NCBI GenBank assembly: GCA_002842045.1
Contig: PHBX01000016.1
Coordinates: 62,001-126,000 of the forward strand
Source of the DNA: Chloroflexi bacterium HGW-Chloroflexi-3
Lineage (GTDB): Bacteria > Chloroflexota > Anaerolineae > Anaerolineales > Anaerolineaceae
Direction of reading: 5' to 3'
Length of the DNA: 64,000 bases
Shown here: positions 1 to 10,253 of the stretch, piece after piece
Layout: the number at the start of each line of letters is the position of its first letter
Numbering within the stretch: the first letter of the stretch is position 1
Translations under genes and position numbers: made by a program
The notes under the pieces: generated by a model
What the model saw: only the letters and a program-made list of their open reading frames with translations
Databases searched by the model: none
Told to the model about the DNA's origin: nothing

Positions 1-2330
1 TCGATAAGATCCTTTTCATTTTTCACAGGAATAAAAATTTTTGTTATGCCAGCACGATGAGCAGCCAGAATCTTTTCTCTGATACCACCAACTGGAAGTA
101 TCCTGCCCCGAAGTGTTATTTCGCCAGTTAACGCTACATCTCTACGAACCTTTCGATTCGTAAAAGCTGAAATAAGCGCACTTGCGATTGTTATTCCTGC
201 GCTCGGTCCATCTTTTGGAATTCCACCCTCTGGAATGTGTATATGAACATCAACATTTTCAAATAATTCCGCCTCCACACCTAAAACATCAGCTTTTGAT
301 TTCATGTAGGATAATGCTGCTTGAGCTGATTCTTGCATAACCTCACCTATCTGACCAGTGATTTGGAGATTACCTTTTCCATCAACAATTAAAACTTCCA
401 CCGGCATTATGTCTCCACCACTTTCAGTCCATGCCATCGCAGTCGCAACACCAATTTCATCTTCATGCTCTGCTTCCAGATCAAAAATTTGCTGTGGACC
501 TAAAAATTTTTCAATGTGATGTGATTCGATTTTTGTCGGGAAAGTCTTGCCTTCAGTTTTTAATCGGGCAATCCTCCTGCAAATTCGCCCAATCTCTCGC
601 TCAAGATTTCTCACTCCTGCTTCATACGTGTAATTTCTAATGATTTGTCGAATAGAGCCTTCAGGAAATTGTACATTCAAGTCCTCTATCCCTGTTTCAT
701 GCAATTGTCTTGGGATCAGAAATTGCTTGGAAATCATAACTTTCTCATCTTCAATGTAACTGGAAAACTCAATCACTTCCATTCTATCCAACAGCGCTGA
801 TGGAATTGATAGTGTTGTATTTGCTGTCGTAATGAACAACACCCTGGATAAATCATAATCAAGTTCGAGATAATGGTCTGAATATTCTTTATTTTGTTCA
901 GGATCCAATACTTCTAATAACGCTGCAGATGGATCACCCCTGAAATCAGAGCCTAATTTATCAATTTCATCCAACATAAATAAAGGATTAATCATCCCTG
1001 CCTTTTTCATTGTTTGTAGAACTCGACCAGGCAAAGCCCCAATATATGTTCTTCGATGACCACGAATTTCTGCCTCATCGCGAACACCACCTAACGAAAC
1101 CCTGACAAATTTCTTTCCCAATGCTTCAGATATCGATCGTCCTAATGACGTTTTTCCTGTTCCAGGTGAGCCAACAAAACATAATATGGGTTGTTTCGTA
1201 TCTTGAGGTTTTAATTTTTGTACTGCAATAAACTCAAGAATCCTATCCTTTACCTTTCCTAATCCATAATGGTTTTTTTCTAATACCTGGTTTGCATGTT
1301 GTACATCAAGATTATCCTCAGTAGCTTCATACCAGGGTAAATCAAGAATCCAATCAATATAACTACGAATGATTCCGGATTCGGGTGACATAGGTGGCAT
1401 TTGTACCAATCGATCAATTTCTTTATTCACGACAAATTTTGCATTGTCGGGAAGCTCTTTGTTTTTTACTTTCTCCCTTAATTCAGATAGTTCGTTGATA
1501 AAAAGATCATTTTCACCTAATTCTGCCTGTATCGCCTTCAATTGTTCACGCAAATAATATTCTCTTTGCGTTTTGTCAACTTCGTTTTGGATCTTCGCTT
1601 GAATTTCGTCTTCCAATTCCAACACGTCTAATTCCTGGGCCAGAATTCCGTTCAATAATTTCAATCTTTCTCTTGGGTTAATTTCTACGATTAATTTACG
1701 TCGATCCAATGGACTGATAGTTATTGCTGAAGAGATCATATCCGTAAGCCAGGAAGGATCCTGAATATTCGTGGCAAATAATTGAGCTTCATCGGAAAGA
1801 CTTTTATCTAAATGAACACATTTAACAAATAAATCTTTACTGGTACGCATTAAAGCTTTTATATGACGATCATTCGATTCTTTTTCATTTACGACACGAA
1901 CTCTCACTCTAATGTATGGATCTTCCTGAGTGACTGCCAGAATTTCCACCCGTCGCCTGCCTTGAATTAAAGCCGAGTAATCACCTTCCGGGAGCGACAT
2001 AATTTTTCCAACTGAAATTTCTGTACCTATTGGCAAAAAGTCAAAATTCTCTTCCGGTTGATTCTCATGATCAACCACATAAATTGCAACCAGAGTTTCA
2101 AATTTCTTTAGAGCGGATTGAATAGCACTGTAATTAAGTCCAGCATCAATCAATATTGGCGTCATCATGCGTGGAAAAACGATTAGATCTCTGACAATAA
2201 TGGCAGCACATTCAAATTCACCTTTTTCGTCCGGTTCAAAATTTGGAAATTGATAAAACTCATCAGACCTATATTTATATGGAATATCAAAATCGTCTTG
2301 ATTATCTAAGAACCAATTCTCATTCGTCAT
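1..2330 (-). CDS. lon: ATP-dependent protease Lon (3' end outside the window)
   Basis: Cytosolic AAA+ serine protease that unfolds and degrades damaged or regulatory proteins. Read on the minus strand from an ATG at 2330, the frame is open to the window edge (776 codons). It shows the Lon N-terminal substrate domain, a Walker A GSPGTGKT (around 1150-1170), and the catalytic Ser in PKDGPSAG (residue 710). The catalytic Lys is in [14 protein letters not shown] (residue 753), 43 residues later, as in known Lon enzymes. Roughly 30-50 C-terminal residues are missing beyond base 1. Its start codon overlaps the folC stop (ATGA), so the two genes are probably cotranscribed and translationally coupled. 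The call is secure. Confidence 0.97.
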   Translation of the reverse strand, partial: MTNENWFLDNQDDFDIPYKYRSDEFYQFPNFEPDEKGEFECAAIIVRDLIVFPRMMTPILIDAGLNYSAIQSALKKFETLVAIYVVDHENQPEENFDFLPIGTEISVGKIMSLPEGDYSALIQGRRRVEILAVTQEDPYIRVRVRVVNEKESNDRHIKALMRTSKDLFVKCVHLDKSLSDEAQLFATNIQDPSWLTDMISSAITISPLDRRKLIVEINPRERLKLLNGILAQELDVLELEDEIQAKIQNEVDKTQREYYLREQLKAIQAELGENDLFINELSELREKVKNKELPDNAKFVVNKEIDRLVQMPPMSPESGIIRSYIDWILDLPWYEATEDNLDVQHANQVLEKNHYGLGKVKDRILEFIAVQKLKPQDTKQPILCFVGSPGTGKTSLGRSISEALGKKFVRVSLGGVRDEAEIRGHRRTYIGALPGRVLQTMKKAGMINPLFMLDEIDKLGSDFRGDPSAALLEVLDPEQNKEYSDHYLELDYDLSRVLFITTANTTLSIPSALLDRMEVIEFSSYIEDEKVMISKQFLIPRQLHETGIEDLNVQFPEGSIRQIIRNYTYEAGVRNLEREIGRICRRIARLKTEGKTFPTKIESHHIEKFLGPQQIFDLEAEHEDEIGVATAMAWTESGGDIMPVEVLIVDGKGNLQITGQIGEVMQESAQAALSYMKSKADVLGVEAELFENVDVHIHIPEGGIPKDGPSAGITIASALISAFTNRKVRRDVALTGEITLRGRILPVGGIREKILAAHRAGITKIFIPVKNEKDLI

Positions 2331-3721
2331 TGGTTACCTTTCATCTCTAACTTTTTTTTGTTATCATACCAAACATCTCTCATTCCACCTGCGACGAAAA
2401 TACTTCCAGCCACCAAAATGAGATTTTCTTTTCCAGCAAGCTTAAGCGCCTGGTTAAATGCTTCTTCGAGAGATTGTGTAGGAATTGCTCGAACACCCAT
2501 TTTATTGACTTTAATAACCAGATCCTCAGGAGATATCGCTCTGGGGTGGATTGATTTTGTTGTAATCACTATCTTCACTCTAGGTAATAACTCAACCAAC
2601 ATGCCATCAATATCTTTATCTTCTGAAGCACCAAAAACTAAAACAACTGGTATGCCGGGAAAATAATCATCAACCGCGCTGCGCAATCGCAAGGCTGATT
2701 CGCGATTATGAGCAGAATCTATTACGATAAATGGCCGTCGATTTATAACTTCAAATCTACCAGGCCAAACTACATTGGCAAAACCTCTGCGAATACTGTC
2801 ATCTGAAATCATGAAACCATTTTGTCTGAACACCGTTAAGGTCGTAAACGCCGTAGCAGCATTTTGGACCTGATGAAACCCTAATAGAGGTATATGAAAT
2901 TTGGTAGGTTCCCAGTCCTCACGCCCTGCACTTTCGATGAATGCATTTACAGCGACTTGATCCTCCTTTGGCCACACAAAGAAATTTTGACCACTTAGTG
3001 ATTTAGCAGCTTGTGCGTATAAATAATCTTTTCCCACTTGAAATAATGGAGAGTTTCTTTCTTCTGCAATTTTCTTAAGTACCAGAATTGCTTCATCTTT
3101 TTGAGGTGCAATGACTACCGGCGTATTGTTCTTAATAATTCCACCTTTTTCGTATGCGATTTTTGCCAGGGTATCACCGAGGACATTGATGTGGTCTAAA
3201 GATAAAGAGGTTATGACAGAAATTAACGGAGACACAACGTTTGTCGCATCCAGTCTTCCTCCTAAACCAACTTCAATAACCGCATAATCGATCTGCTTTT
3301 TCTCAAAATAGATAAATGCCATGGCTGTCATCAATTCAAATGTAGTTATTTCAGCAACGAAAGGAATTTTTGATCTCATTTCATCAACGATAGCAACCAT
3401 TTCTTCATGCTTCATGGGGATAAAATCGACCTGAATTCTTTCGCAAAAATCATGTAAATGGGGAGAGGTGTAAAATCCAACTTTATAACCTTCTTCATAC
3501 AAAGCATGGGCAATGAGAGCAGATGTAGACCCTTTTCCTTTTGTTCCGGCAACATGAATTACAGGATATTTTTTGTGGGGATTATCGAATAATTCCATGA
3601 ATTTGTGCATTCGATTTAAATTAAACTTATCTTCGGTGTAACGCATGTTTCTGGTCATGCTGTAATCGATAAAAGTATATAAATAATCCAAAGCTTCTTG
3701 ATATTTCGTTTCGATATCCAT
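2327..3721 (-). CDS. folC: Folylpolyglutamate synthase / dihydrofolate synthase
   Basis: Mur-ligase-family enzyme that adds glutamate to dihydropteroate and/or folates in the cytosol. It has the P-loop AGTKGKGST (residues about 59-66), the FolC stretch GFYTSPHL, and the conserved DHINVLG and VIDSAHN segments. At 464 residues it is close to the usual 420-460. The reading frame extends upstream to a GTG at 3733. I chose the ATG at 3721 because GGGAG lies 5 nt before it. The stop overlaps the lon start by 4 nt. Dual DHFS/FPGS activity cannot be decided from sequence. Confidence 0.93.
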   Translation of the reverse strand: MDIETKYQEALDYLYTFIDYSMTRNMRYTEDKFNLNRMHKFMELFDNPHKKYPVIHVAGTKGKGSTSALIAHALYEEGYKVGFYTSPHLHDFCERIQVDFIPMKHEEMVAIVDEMRSKIPFVAEITTFELMTAMAFIYFEKKQIDYAVIEVGLGGRLDATNVVSPLISVITSLSLDHINVLGDTLAKIAYEKGGIIKNNTPVVIAPQKDEAILVLKKIAEERNSPLFQVGKDYLYAQAAKSLSGQNFFVWPKEDQVAVNAFIESAGREDWEPTKFHIPLLGFHQVQNAATAFTTLTVFRQNGFMISDDSIRRGFANVVWPGRFEVINRRPFIVIDSAHNRESALRLRSAVDDYFPGIPVVLVFGASEDKDIDGMLVELLPRVKIVITTKSIHPRAISPEDLVIKVNKMGVRAIPTQSLEEAFNQALKLAGKENLILVAGSIFVAGGMRDVWYDNKKKLEMKGNQ

Positions 3722-3822
3722 TAAAACTCCCACAACATAAGGTAGAGTTGAATTCTACTAAACGCAATTTAATTATGCAAGTACAATTTAATTAATCCTG
3801 ATTCCTCATCCTATGAAATATT

Positions 3823-4107
3823 ATGGCTCTTTGTTATATTGAAATTAAAATTGATTTACCTTTTGCTCAAAATCTTAAAGATAAACGCAGTATTTTGACA
3901 TCGATTAGTTCACGGATATCCAAAAAATACAACGTATCCATAGCAGAAATTGACTTTAATGATGTCTGGAAATCTGCAAAATTAGGGATGGCGATCGTCG
4001 CACAAAATGGTAGGATTTTTGATTCAATGATTGAATGTATTACCGTATACATTGAGACTACATTTCCGGAAATTCGAGTATCAATAATACACAAAGAAAT
4101 TCTATAA
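3823..4107 (+). CDS. DUF503 (YlxP-like) family protein
   Basis: A 94-residue protein with the typical DUF503 layout: an N-terminal beta strand (LCYIEIKIDLPFAQNLKDKR), a helix with SILTSISSRISKKYNVSIAEID, then the alternating strand-helix-strand end. Family members are small proteins often found near ribosome or translation genes, but their role is not well established. It is divergent from folC and lies 11 nt before an SDR gene, with which it probably shares a transcript. Nothing in the sequence shows a catalytic site. Confidence 0.8.
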   Translation: MALCYIEIKIDLPFAQNLKDKRSILTSISSRISKKYNVSIAEIDFNDVWKSAKLGMAIVAQNGRIFDSMIECITVYIETTFPEIRVSIIHKEIL

Positions 4108-4118
4108 GGAGAAAAAAC

Positions 4119-4910
4119 ATGGACTTGCTATTAGCAGGTAAAATAATTTTTATTGCAGGATCCAGTCAAGGACTTGGTTATGCAACCGCAGAAACTTTAT
4201 TAAATGAGAAAGCAATCGTCGTAATCAATGGACGCAGTCAGGAAAAACTTGAAAAGGCGGTAGAGAAACTATCTCGAAATAAATATGGTTCAGTTTTTCC
4301 ATTTACAGGTGATGTAGCGGATACTAATTTTCCTTCTAAATTATTTGAATTTATTAAATCAAAATTTGGTAAATTAGATGTGCTCATCACCAATTCTGGA
4401 GGTCCAGCACCTGGAGCATTTGAATCAATTAGTGATGAATCCTGGTATAACACCTTAGAATTATCATTTCTCAGTCATGTAAGACTGATTCGTGCAATGC
4501 TACCTTTACTCCGATTTTCTGAAACCGCCAACGTATTGACGGTCACTTCATATTCTGTAAAACAGCCAATTCCAAACCTGATATTATCCAATTCAATACG
4601 GGCGGCTACAATTGGGCTCACAAAAACGTTAGCATTGGAATTAGGAAAAGATGGTATTCGATTTAACTCGATCTTGCCAGGATGGACAAAAACCGAAAGA
4701 GTAAAATCATTAATGGAAAACCGTGCGCAATTAAATAATTCTTCTGTAGAGGATGAAATTGCGAAACAAGCTTTGGAAAGTCCATTAGGCAGGATGGCAG
4801 AACCGGAAGAATTTGCGAATGTTGCTGCCTTTCTGGTATCTCCAAGGGCTTCCTATTTAACCGGCACAATGCTTTCAGTTGATGGAGGAATGGTTAAAGG
4901 AATTCTGTAA
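4119..4910 (+). CDS. SDR-family protein with altered catalytic motif
   Basis: Rossmann-fold short-chain dehydrogenase/reductase, 263 residues, FabG-like in overall sequence. It has the cofactor motif GSSQGLG (14-20), an NSGG motif (92-95) and the substrate-helix segment IGLTKTLALELG. The active site is atypical. A Ser is present (TVTS, S144), but the expected YxxxK is S157-N-S-I-R161, so both the catalytic Tyr and Lys are replaced. Subgroups of FabG-like SDRs with such changes are known, and their activity is uncertain. An AAGGAG site precedes the ATG. It may catalyse a reduction with other residues or act as a binding protein. Confidence 0.85.
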   Translation: MDLLLAGKIIFIAGSSQGLGYATAETLLNEKAIVVINGRSQEKLEKAVEKLSRNKYGSVFPFTGDVADTNFPSKLFEFIKSKFGKLDVLITNSGGPAPGAFESISDESWYNTLELSFLSHVRLIRAMLPLLRFSETANVLTVTSYSVKQPIPNLILSNSIRAATIGLTKTLALELGKDGIRFNSILPGWTKTERVKSLMENRAQLNNSSVEDEIAKQALESPLGRMAEPEEFANVAAFLVSPRASYLTGTMLSVDGGMVKGIL

Positions 4911-4972
4911 CGGTTAAATTTTCAAGTACAATTGGAAAATTGCATTGTCAATGAATCATTGTAGGAGAATAT

Positions 4973-6883
4973 TTGAACCAAGAAAAATCATTATTAGATC
5001 AATTAGAAAGAATTTTACCCCTCGTCGAAAAACCAGGCAGGTATGTAGGTGGTGAATACAATTCCGTTGTAAAAAATTGGGAAGAAGTTTCAACAAAGAT
5101 AGCTCTGGTCTTTCCTGATATTTACGACATTGGATTATCCAATCTGGGGTTACAAATCCTTTATGAAAATATCAATCAACGAGAAGATTGCCTGGCAGAA
5201 CGAGCTTATTCTCCCTGGCAGGACATGGAAGATTTCCTCAGAAAAAATAAAATTCCTTTGTATTCATTGGAAACGAAAGCAGCATTAAGAGATTTTGATG
5301 TTTTGGGGTTTACACTACCTTATGAGACCCTCTACACAAACACGCTGAACCTATTAAATCTGAGCCAAATTCCGATCCATTCAGAGCAACGAGGTATGGA
5401 ATTCCCTCTTATTGTTGCAGGTGGTCATGCGACTTATAATCCCGAACCAATGGCGCTTTTTATTGATGCATTCCTGATCGGAGAAGGTGAAGATATCCTG
5501 TTGGAAGTAATAGATGCTTATAAGATTTGGAAAAAAAACGACCGATCCAAACATGAATTATTGCTGAAAATTTCCTCTATTGATGGGGTTTATGTCCCAT
5601 CACTTTACGAACCTCAGTACAATTCGGATGGGACTTTCCTCAATATGAAGATAAAAAACAAAAGTGTTCCCAAAAAGGTGACAAAACGAATCATGGGCAA
5701 ACTTCCTTACGCCCCCACTCGTTTTATCGTTCCTTCCATTAGCGTGGTCCACAATCGTATTGCCGTTGAAATCATGCGTGGTTGCACACGAGGGTGTCGC
5801 TTTTGTCATGCCGGAATGATTAATCGTCCCATCAGGGAGAGAACTGTACAGGAAATCATCCAAACCATCGAAACTGGACTACAAAATACTGGATTCGAAG
5901 AAGTCGCTTTATTATCATTATCTTCTAGTGACTACACGAATGTTTTGGGGTTAGTTGATGAAATAAGCAATAAATTTGCCGGAAAAAATTTAACCATCTC
6001 ACTACCTTCATTAAGGATTGACTCTTTTTCAGTGGATTTGATGGAGAAGCTGAAAGGCTCTCGTCAGGGTGGCTTTACGCTGGCTCCTGAAGCAGCATCT
6101 GAGAGAATGCGTAAAATTATCAACAAACCGATTTCAGAAGAAATGTTGTTAACCACGGCTTTCGAGATTTTTAAGCGTGGTTGGCACACATTGAAACTTT
6201 ATTTTATGATTGGTCATCCTTCAGAAACGTTAGAAGACGTAGCTGAAATTGCGGCTTTATGTAAAAAAGTTCTTGCTGTTGGTGTAAAAGCAATTGGCAG
6301 GAGAGCGAAAGTTCATGCTGGTGTTTCAACTTTTGTTCCAAAACCACATACACCTTTTCAATGGGTCGCTTGTGATCAGCAAGAATCTATTCGACAGAAA
6401 CAAAACCTGCTCCGGGAACAGCTTAAAGGACCTGGATTAAAATTTAATTGGACAGATCCAAAAGAAACAATGATGGAAGCCTGGCTATCGCGAGGTGATC
6501 GAAGATTAGCTCAAGTCATTGAAACAGCCTGGAAAAATGGGGCTAAGTTCGATGCCTGGCAGGATTTTAAAAATTACGATACCTGGATTCAAGCTTTCTC
6601 AGAAGCAAATCTGGACCCCGATTTTTATGTCCACCGTGAGCGAAGTATTGATGAAGTATTTCCATGGGATCACATTCATCCTGGTGTAAAGAAAACATAC
6701 TTAAAAACAGAATATCTCAACAGCCTTTCGTTGCAATTGCGTGGTGATTGTAGAGAACAATGTTATGCATGCGGTATTACCCAGACATTTAACCATTTAC
6801 GGAAAGAAGACCCTGGAATTGTTTGGAAGTGTCCAAACCTATCCTCCAAAAGGAGTAAGAATGAATTATCGATACCGAATTAA
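4973..6883 (+). CDS. Radical SAM protein of the TIGR03960 type
   Basis: 636-residue B12-binding-domain-like/radical SAM protein. The N-terminal half (PDIYDIGLSNLGL, VAGGHATYNPEPM, IGEGED) resembles the Rossmann B12-type domain seen in this family. The radical SAM cluster motif is C271-x3-C275-x2-C278 in MRGCTRGCRFCHAG, and the C-terminal part carries CREQCYACG. The start is TTG at 4973, supported by TAGGAG 8 nt upstream. The 3' end overlaps the DUF2344 gene by 23 nt. In many bacteria these two occur side by side or fused and are described as a radical SAM protein and its linked partner. The reaction is unknown to me. Confidence 0.9.
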   Translation: MNQEKSLLDQLERILPLVEKPGRYVGGEYNSVVKNWEEVSTKIALVFPDIYDIGLSNLGLQILYENINQREDCLAERAYSPWQDMEDFLRKNKIPLYSLETKAALRDFDVLGFTLPYETLYTNTLNLLNLSQIPIHSEQRGMEFPLIVAGGHATYNPEPMALFIDAFLIGEGEDILLEVIDAYKIWKKNDRSKHELLLKISSIDGVYVPSLYEPQYNSDGTFLNMKIKNKSVPKKVTKRIMGKLPYAPTRFIVPSISVVHNRIAVEIMRGCTRGCRFCHAGMINRPIRERTVQEIIQTIETGLQNTGFEEVALLSLSSSDYTNVLGLVDEISNKFAGKNLTISLPSLRIDSFSVDLMEKLKGSRQGGFTLAPEAASERMRKIINKPISEEMLLTTAFEIFKRGWHTLKLYFMIGHPSETLEDVAEIAALCKKVLAVGVKAIGRRAKVHAGVSTFVPKPHTPFQWVACDQQESIRQKQNLLREQLKGPGLKFNWTDPKETMMEAWLSRGDRRLAQVIETAWKNGAKFDAWQDFKNYDTWIQAFSEANLDPDFYVHRERSIDEVFPWDHIHPGVKKTYLKTEYLNSLSLQLRGDCREQCYACGITQTFNHLRKEDPGIVWKCPNLSSKRSKNELSIPN

Positions 6884-7508
6884 TTACTCAAAAAAAGAAG
6901 GTATGCGATACACGTCCAACCTGGATATTCATAAAATGTGGGAAAGGACATTCAGAAGGGCAAAACTTCCTTTAGCATACAGTCAGGGTTTCCATCCGCA
7001 ACCAAAAATTCAACAAGCCAGTCCTTTACCGCTTGGTTTTCTGAGTGATTATGAAATCGTCGATTTTTTTCTAGATCAGGAGATGGATTTATCAATTCTT
7101 ATAAATACACTAAGGAATTCATTGCCATCAGGGATTGTGGTTAATTCCATTATTCAGGTTGATCTGCTAGAACCAGCTTTACAAACCCAAACAATCGCTT
7201 CTGAATATCATATATATTTCCTGGAGGAATTTGATATAAAAATAATTGTCGAAAGAATTCAAGAACTAAAAAGCAAAGAAAATATTAATCGAATTCGAAG
7301 GGGAAAATCTTATGACCTTCGACCCCTCATCATTGATCTTGAGATCAAGCAGGAAGATCCTTGCTTTCTCAAAATGTTCCTGAAATCCAAAGATAACGCA
7401 ACAGGCAGACCGGAAGAAGTATTAAGTGAGCTGAATATTCCGGTGGAGTTCACGAGAATTATTCGCAAAAAGATAATCCTGGCAAATGAATTGGTGGTGA
7501 ATAAATAA
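6861..7508 (+). CDS. DUF2344 radical SAM-linked protein (TIGR03936)
   Basis: 215-residue partner of the preceding radical SAM protein. It shows the family start (YRINYSKKEGMRYTSNLDIHKMWERTFRRAKLPLAYSQGFHPQPK), where the SQGFHP segment is diagnostic. The frame is open further upstream (to 6741), but the ATG at 6861 has AGGAG 5 nt before it and fits the family's N-terminus. The 23-nt overlap with the upstream gene suggests translational coupling and a physical complex. The function is inferred only from the association; an RNA- or tRNA-related role has been suggested for the pair but is not shown here. Confidence 0.9.
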   Translation: MNYRYRINYSKKEGMRYTSNLDIHKMWERTFRRAKLPLAYSQGFHPQPKIQQASPLPLGFLSDYEIVDFFLDQEMDLSILINTLRNSLPSGIVVNSIIQVDLLEPALQTQTIASEYHIYFLEEFDIKIIVERIQELKSKENINRIRRGKSYDLRPLIIDLEIKQEDPCFLKMFLKSKDNATGRPEEVLSELNIPVEFTRIIRKKIILANELVVNK

Positions 7509-7513
7509 GGCTC

Positions 7514-8185
7514 ATGTCTACAGAATTTTATCTAATCAGGCAATGCACAAATAAAAATTGCAATTTTCGTTTTCCTGCACCAAAAAATTCAGGAATTGGC
7601 GTTCATTGTCCTAAATGCAAATCAGAAACTTTGATCATTCATGAAATAAATCTCAATCATGAAGCGATGTACGATAATAATGACCCTCTTCAGGCAAATA
7701 AATTAGAGATTGTACTTGATAACATCCGATCAACCTTCAATGTAGGTGCTATTTTCAGATCGTCTGATGGTGTAGGAATCAAAAAAATTCATCTTTGTGG
7801 AATCACCCCTTCTCCAACCAATCCAAAAGTTCACAAAACCTCTTTAGGATCCGAATTTACCGTAGATTATGAAACTCATCCCAATGCGGTATCTCTCATA
7901 AAATCTTTGAAAGAAGACGGTTATAAAATATGGGCTTTAGAAAAAACATCAACATCTCAATCAATTTTCAATTATAAAATATCCGAATCCTCCCAACCGA
8001 CAATTCTTGTGGTCGGAAACGAAATCACAGGTGTAGATCCTGATGTTTTGAAGGAATGTGATGCTCACTTGCATATCCCTATGGTAGGATTAAAGAATTC
8101 CTTAAATGTTGCTATTGCTTTTGGTATTGCAGTTTATTCATTGACGAAAAACAATTTTTCTTCACCAATAACACTCAAGGTGTAA
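7514..8185 (+). CDS. TrmH/SpoU-family RNA 2'-O-methyltransferase with N-terminal zinc ribbon
   Basis: 223 residues. The C-terminal SPOUT domain has motif 1 (NIRSTFNVGAIFRSSD), motif 2 (LVVGNEITGVD) and motif 3 (IPMVGLKNSLNVAIAFGIA), the signature of ribose methylation of tRNA or rRNA with a trefoil-knot SAM site. The first ~45 residues are an added zinc-ribbon-like module: CTNKNC ... CPKC. The module is absent from classical TrmH and could bind RNA. The target nucleotide cannot be told. It lies 5 nt after the DUF2344 gene and 2 nt before an FmdB-type gene, so it belongs to the same operon. Confidence 0.88.
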   Translation: MSTEFYLIRQCTNKNCNFRFPAPKNSGIGVHCPKCKSETLIIHEINLNHEAMYDNNDPLQANKLEIVLDNIRSTFNVGAIFRSSDGVGIKKIHLCGITPSPTNPKVHKTSLGSEFTVDYETHPNAVSLIKSLKEDGYKIWALEKTSTSQSIFNYKISESSQPTILVVGNEITGVDPDVLKECDAHLHIPMVGLKNSLNVAIAFGIAVYSLTKNNFSSPITLKV

Positions 8186-8187
8186 TT

Positions 8188-8406
8188 ATGCCTATTTATG
8201 AATACAGGTGTATCGAATGTAACCATAAAAATGAAGCATTAAGAAAATTTTCCCAGGCAGATGATCCAATATCATGTAAGGCATGTCATTCAATATTCAC
8301 CAAACGTGTCATTTCAGTTTGCAATTCAACCAGTCAGGAAAAATCGTTATCAAGAAATGGATGTGGTTCATGTTCAGGTGGAAATTGTTCATCCTGCCAT
8401 CATTAA
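8188..8406 (+). CDS. FmdB-family zinc-ribbon protein
   Basis: 72-residue protein starting MPIYEYRCIECNHKNE, the classic FmdB regulatory-protein zinc ribbon: two CxxC pairs, CIEC and CKAC, in the first 40 residues. The tail is Cys/Ser/Gly-rich with CGSCSGGNCSSCHH, giving six further metal-capable residues. Members are widespread and their function is poorly defined. It is packed 2 nt behind the methyltransferase gene and 9 nt before an SDR gene. Confidence 0.9.
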   Translation: MPIYEYRCIECNHKNEALRKFSQADDPISCKACHSIFTKRVISVCNSTSQEKSLSRNGCGSCSGGNCSSCHH

Positions 8407-8415
8407 AGGAGAAAT

Positions 8416-9246
8416 ATGAAGTTTAATTTTAAAAATAAAAACATTATCATCACAGGTGGGTCAAGTGGAATTGGGTTAGCACTTGTAAAAGAATTGGTCA
8501 ATTTAGAAGCGAACATTTGGATCATTGCAAGAGATGAAGTAAAAATCTTAGAAGTCATTCGTCAAATAAATGTTGAGAATCAAAGGATAAATTATTTTTT
8601 GGCAGATGTTCAAAATTTTTCCAATATAAAAATATTGGCAGATGAACTGAGTCAAAAAAATATAATTATTGATGGGTTAATCAATTCTGCAGGTGTAACC
8701 CACCCCGAAGAATTTGAATCAATCCAAATGGATAAAATTCGATGGCTGATGGATGTTAATTATTTCGGAACTGTCAATTGCATCATGGCTTTTTTGCCCT
8801 TGATGACTTCAGGATCCTTTATTGTCAACATTTCATCTATGGCGGGTATTATTGGTCTATATGGGTATTCTGCTTATGGTGCCAGCAAATTCGCGGTACG
8901 CGGGTTTACAGATGTTTTACGAAGTGAATTGAAACCAAAGAATATCCACGTATCCATCGTATTCCCCCCTGACACAGATACACCACAATTAGATTACGAA
9001 AACAAATTTAAACCTGAAATTACAAAAATTATATCTGGATCCGCCACAACTGTCTTAAGCGCCGAAAAAGTAGCGCATGAAATAGTAACAGGAATTAAAA
9101 ATAAAAATTATATGATCATTCCTGGTACAGAAAGTAAAGTGTTGTATCACTTAAGTAATCTTCTTGGACCATTGACTTATAAGGTTATGGATATGATGGT
9201 TTCCCGAGCGATGAAGCAGACAACCCATAAAAAACAATCTGATTAA
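8416..9246 (+). CDS. SDR oxidoreductase resembling 3-ketodihydrosphingosine reductase
   Basis: 276-residue classical SDR with an intact active site: cofactor motif GGSSGIG (14-20), NSAG (90-93), NISS (138-141), Y154-x3-K158. The segment after the active site, VFPPDTDTPQLDYEN (about 182-196), with SATTVLSAEKVAHEIV following, closely resembles eukaryotic KDSR/Tsc10 as I recall it. Those enzymes reduce 3-ketodihydrosphingosine with NADPH. No serine palmitoyltransferase gene is in the window, so a sphingolipid role is an inference. The 3' end overlaps the convergent ctaA gene by 62 nt. Confidence 0.8.
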   Translation: MKFNFKNKNIIITGGSSGIGLALVKELVNLEANIWIIARDEVKILEVIRQINVENQRINYFLADVQNFSNIKILADELSQKNIIIDGLINSAGVTHPEEFESIQMDKIRWLMDVNYFGTVNCIMAFLPLMTSGSFIVNISSMAGIIGLYGYSAYGASKFAVRGFTDVLRSELKPKNIHVSIVFPPDTDTPQLDYENKFKPEITKIISGSATTVLSAEKVAHEIVTGIKNKNYMIIPGTESKVLYHLSNLLGPLTYKVMDMMVSRAMKQTTHKKQSD

Positions 9247-10117
9247 TCCATAGAACAAAAATTATCCATACGATATCAGCCAATAATAAATGTATTACTT
9301 GGATCCAGATAGGTGCAAGTAATAATACGTTGAAAACTCCTATAATCAGTTGAATTAAAAACAAACCAGCCAGATATCTGGAGTAGTTATTTAATTTTTC
9401 GTTTTTAGATTTCTTAAGAAAATTATTGTAGATAAAATATAGACCTAAACCAATGAAAACAGCGATAATTGGATGATAAACCCTCAATTGCAATAAAAAA
9501 TTCTCCCCTGAAAAATCCTGTTTAATACCTTCAGTTAAAGTTCCTGCAGGAAACAAAGTATCTCCTAAAGCAGTAATCGCTCCACTTGCTCCTAAAAGAA
9601 GGAATAATACAAAAATCAAGATAAATAGCTGTCTGGCATTTCGATTAATTAATAATTTCTTTGGCTCCCCATCACGAATCCATTCATACAATAAAGCATT
9701 ACTTCCTAACAATAAAAATGTATTTACAAGATGTAATGCGATTACGATTGCCCGTGTTAATGAAGAATTTTCTCCAGTCAGTTCAAATAAAACTAATCCA
9801 GCGCCAATAAGTGCTTCGAAAATGATGAAAATTAGAACAAATAATACTGCGGTTCTAATTTTGGATTTCTTTCCATACATCCGAAAAACCCAAATAAATA
9901 AAATCAAGACAAAAATGAGTGTTAATCCACTGGTTATGCGATGGGAAAATTCTATGAGGGTTTCCAACTGCGGAGAAGTGGGAATGACCTCTCCATTACA
10001 GGACGGCCAATGAGAACCACAGCCTGCACCTGAACCAGTAGCTCTCACCAAAGCACCTATTAAAATTACAAATACATTATCGATCAGTACGAAAAAACTA
10101 AATTTTCTTAATGACAT
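9185..10117 (-). CDS. ctaA: Heme A synthase (COX15/CtaA)
   Basis: 310-residue polytopic membrane protein with about eight hydrophobic segments. It converts heme O to heme A for cytochrome oxidases. The first extracytoplasmic loop carries the Cys pair C33/C40 (GAGCGSHWPSC), as in the Bacillus type, and heme-ligand His residues in EFSHRITSG and ALHLVNTFLL, and near the C-terminus (VIHLLLADI). GGAGG lies 7 nt before the ATG. No cytochrome oxidase subunit gene is nearby. Its presence indicates that the organism makes an aa3-type heme or inherited the ability, even though several neighbours are ferredoxin-linked. Confidence 0.93.
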   Translation of the reverse strand: MSLRKFSFFVLIDNVFVILIGALVRATGSGAGCGSHWPSCNGEVIPTSPQLETLIEFSHRITSGLTLIFVLILFIWVFRMYGKKSKIRTAVLFVLIFIIFEALIGAGLVLFELTGENSSLTRAIVIALHLVNTFLLLGSNALLYEWIRDGEPKKLLINRNARQLFILIFVLFLLLGASGAITALGDTLFPAGTLTEGIKQDFSGENFLLQLRVYHPIIAVFIGLGLYFIYNNFLKKSKNEKLNNYSRYLAGLFLIQLIIGVFNVLLLAPIWIQVIHLLLADIVWIIFVLWINQIVFYGLSASSLGKPSYP

Positions 10118-10253
10118 TTTTTGCCCTCCAGAATTTCATTTAAAAATGACAAATTTTCTGAATTTTTACCCAAACATCCATTCTAGCTAATCTTACCTTA
10201 TGTTATACTCCTTGAGCGCAACAAGTATAAAATATTTGGTTTAGGAGAACGAA

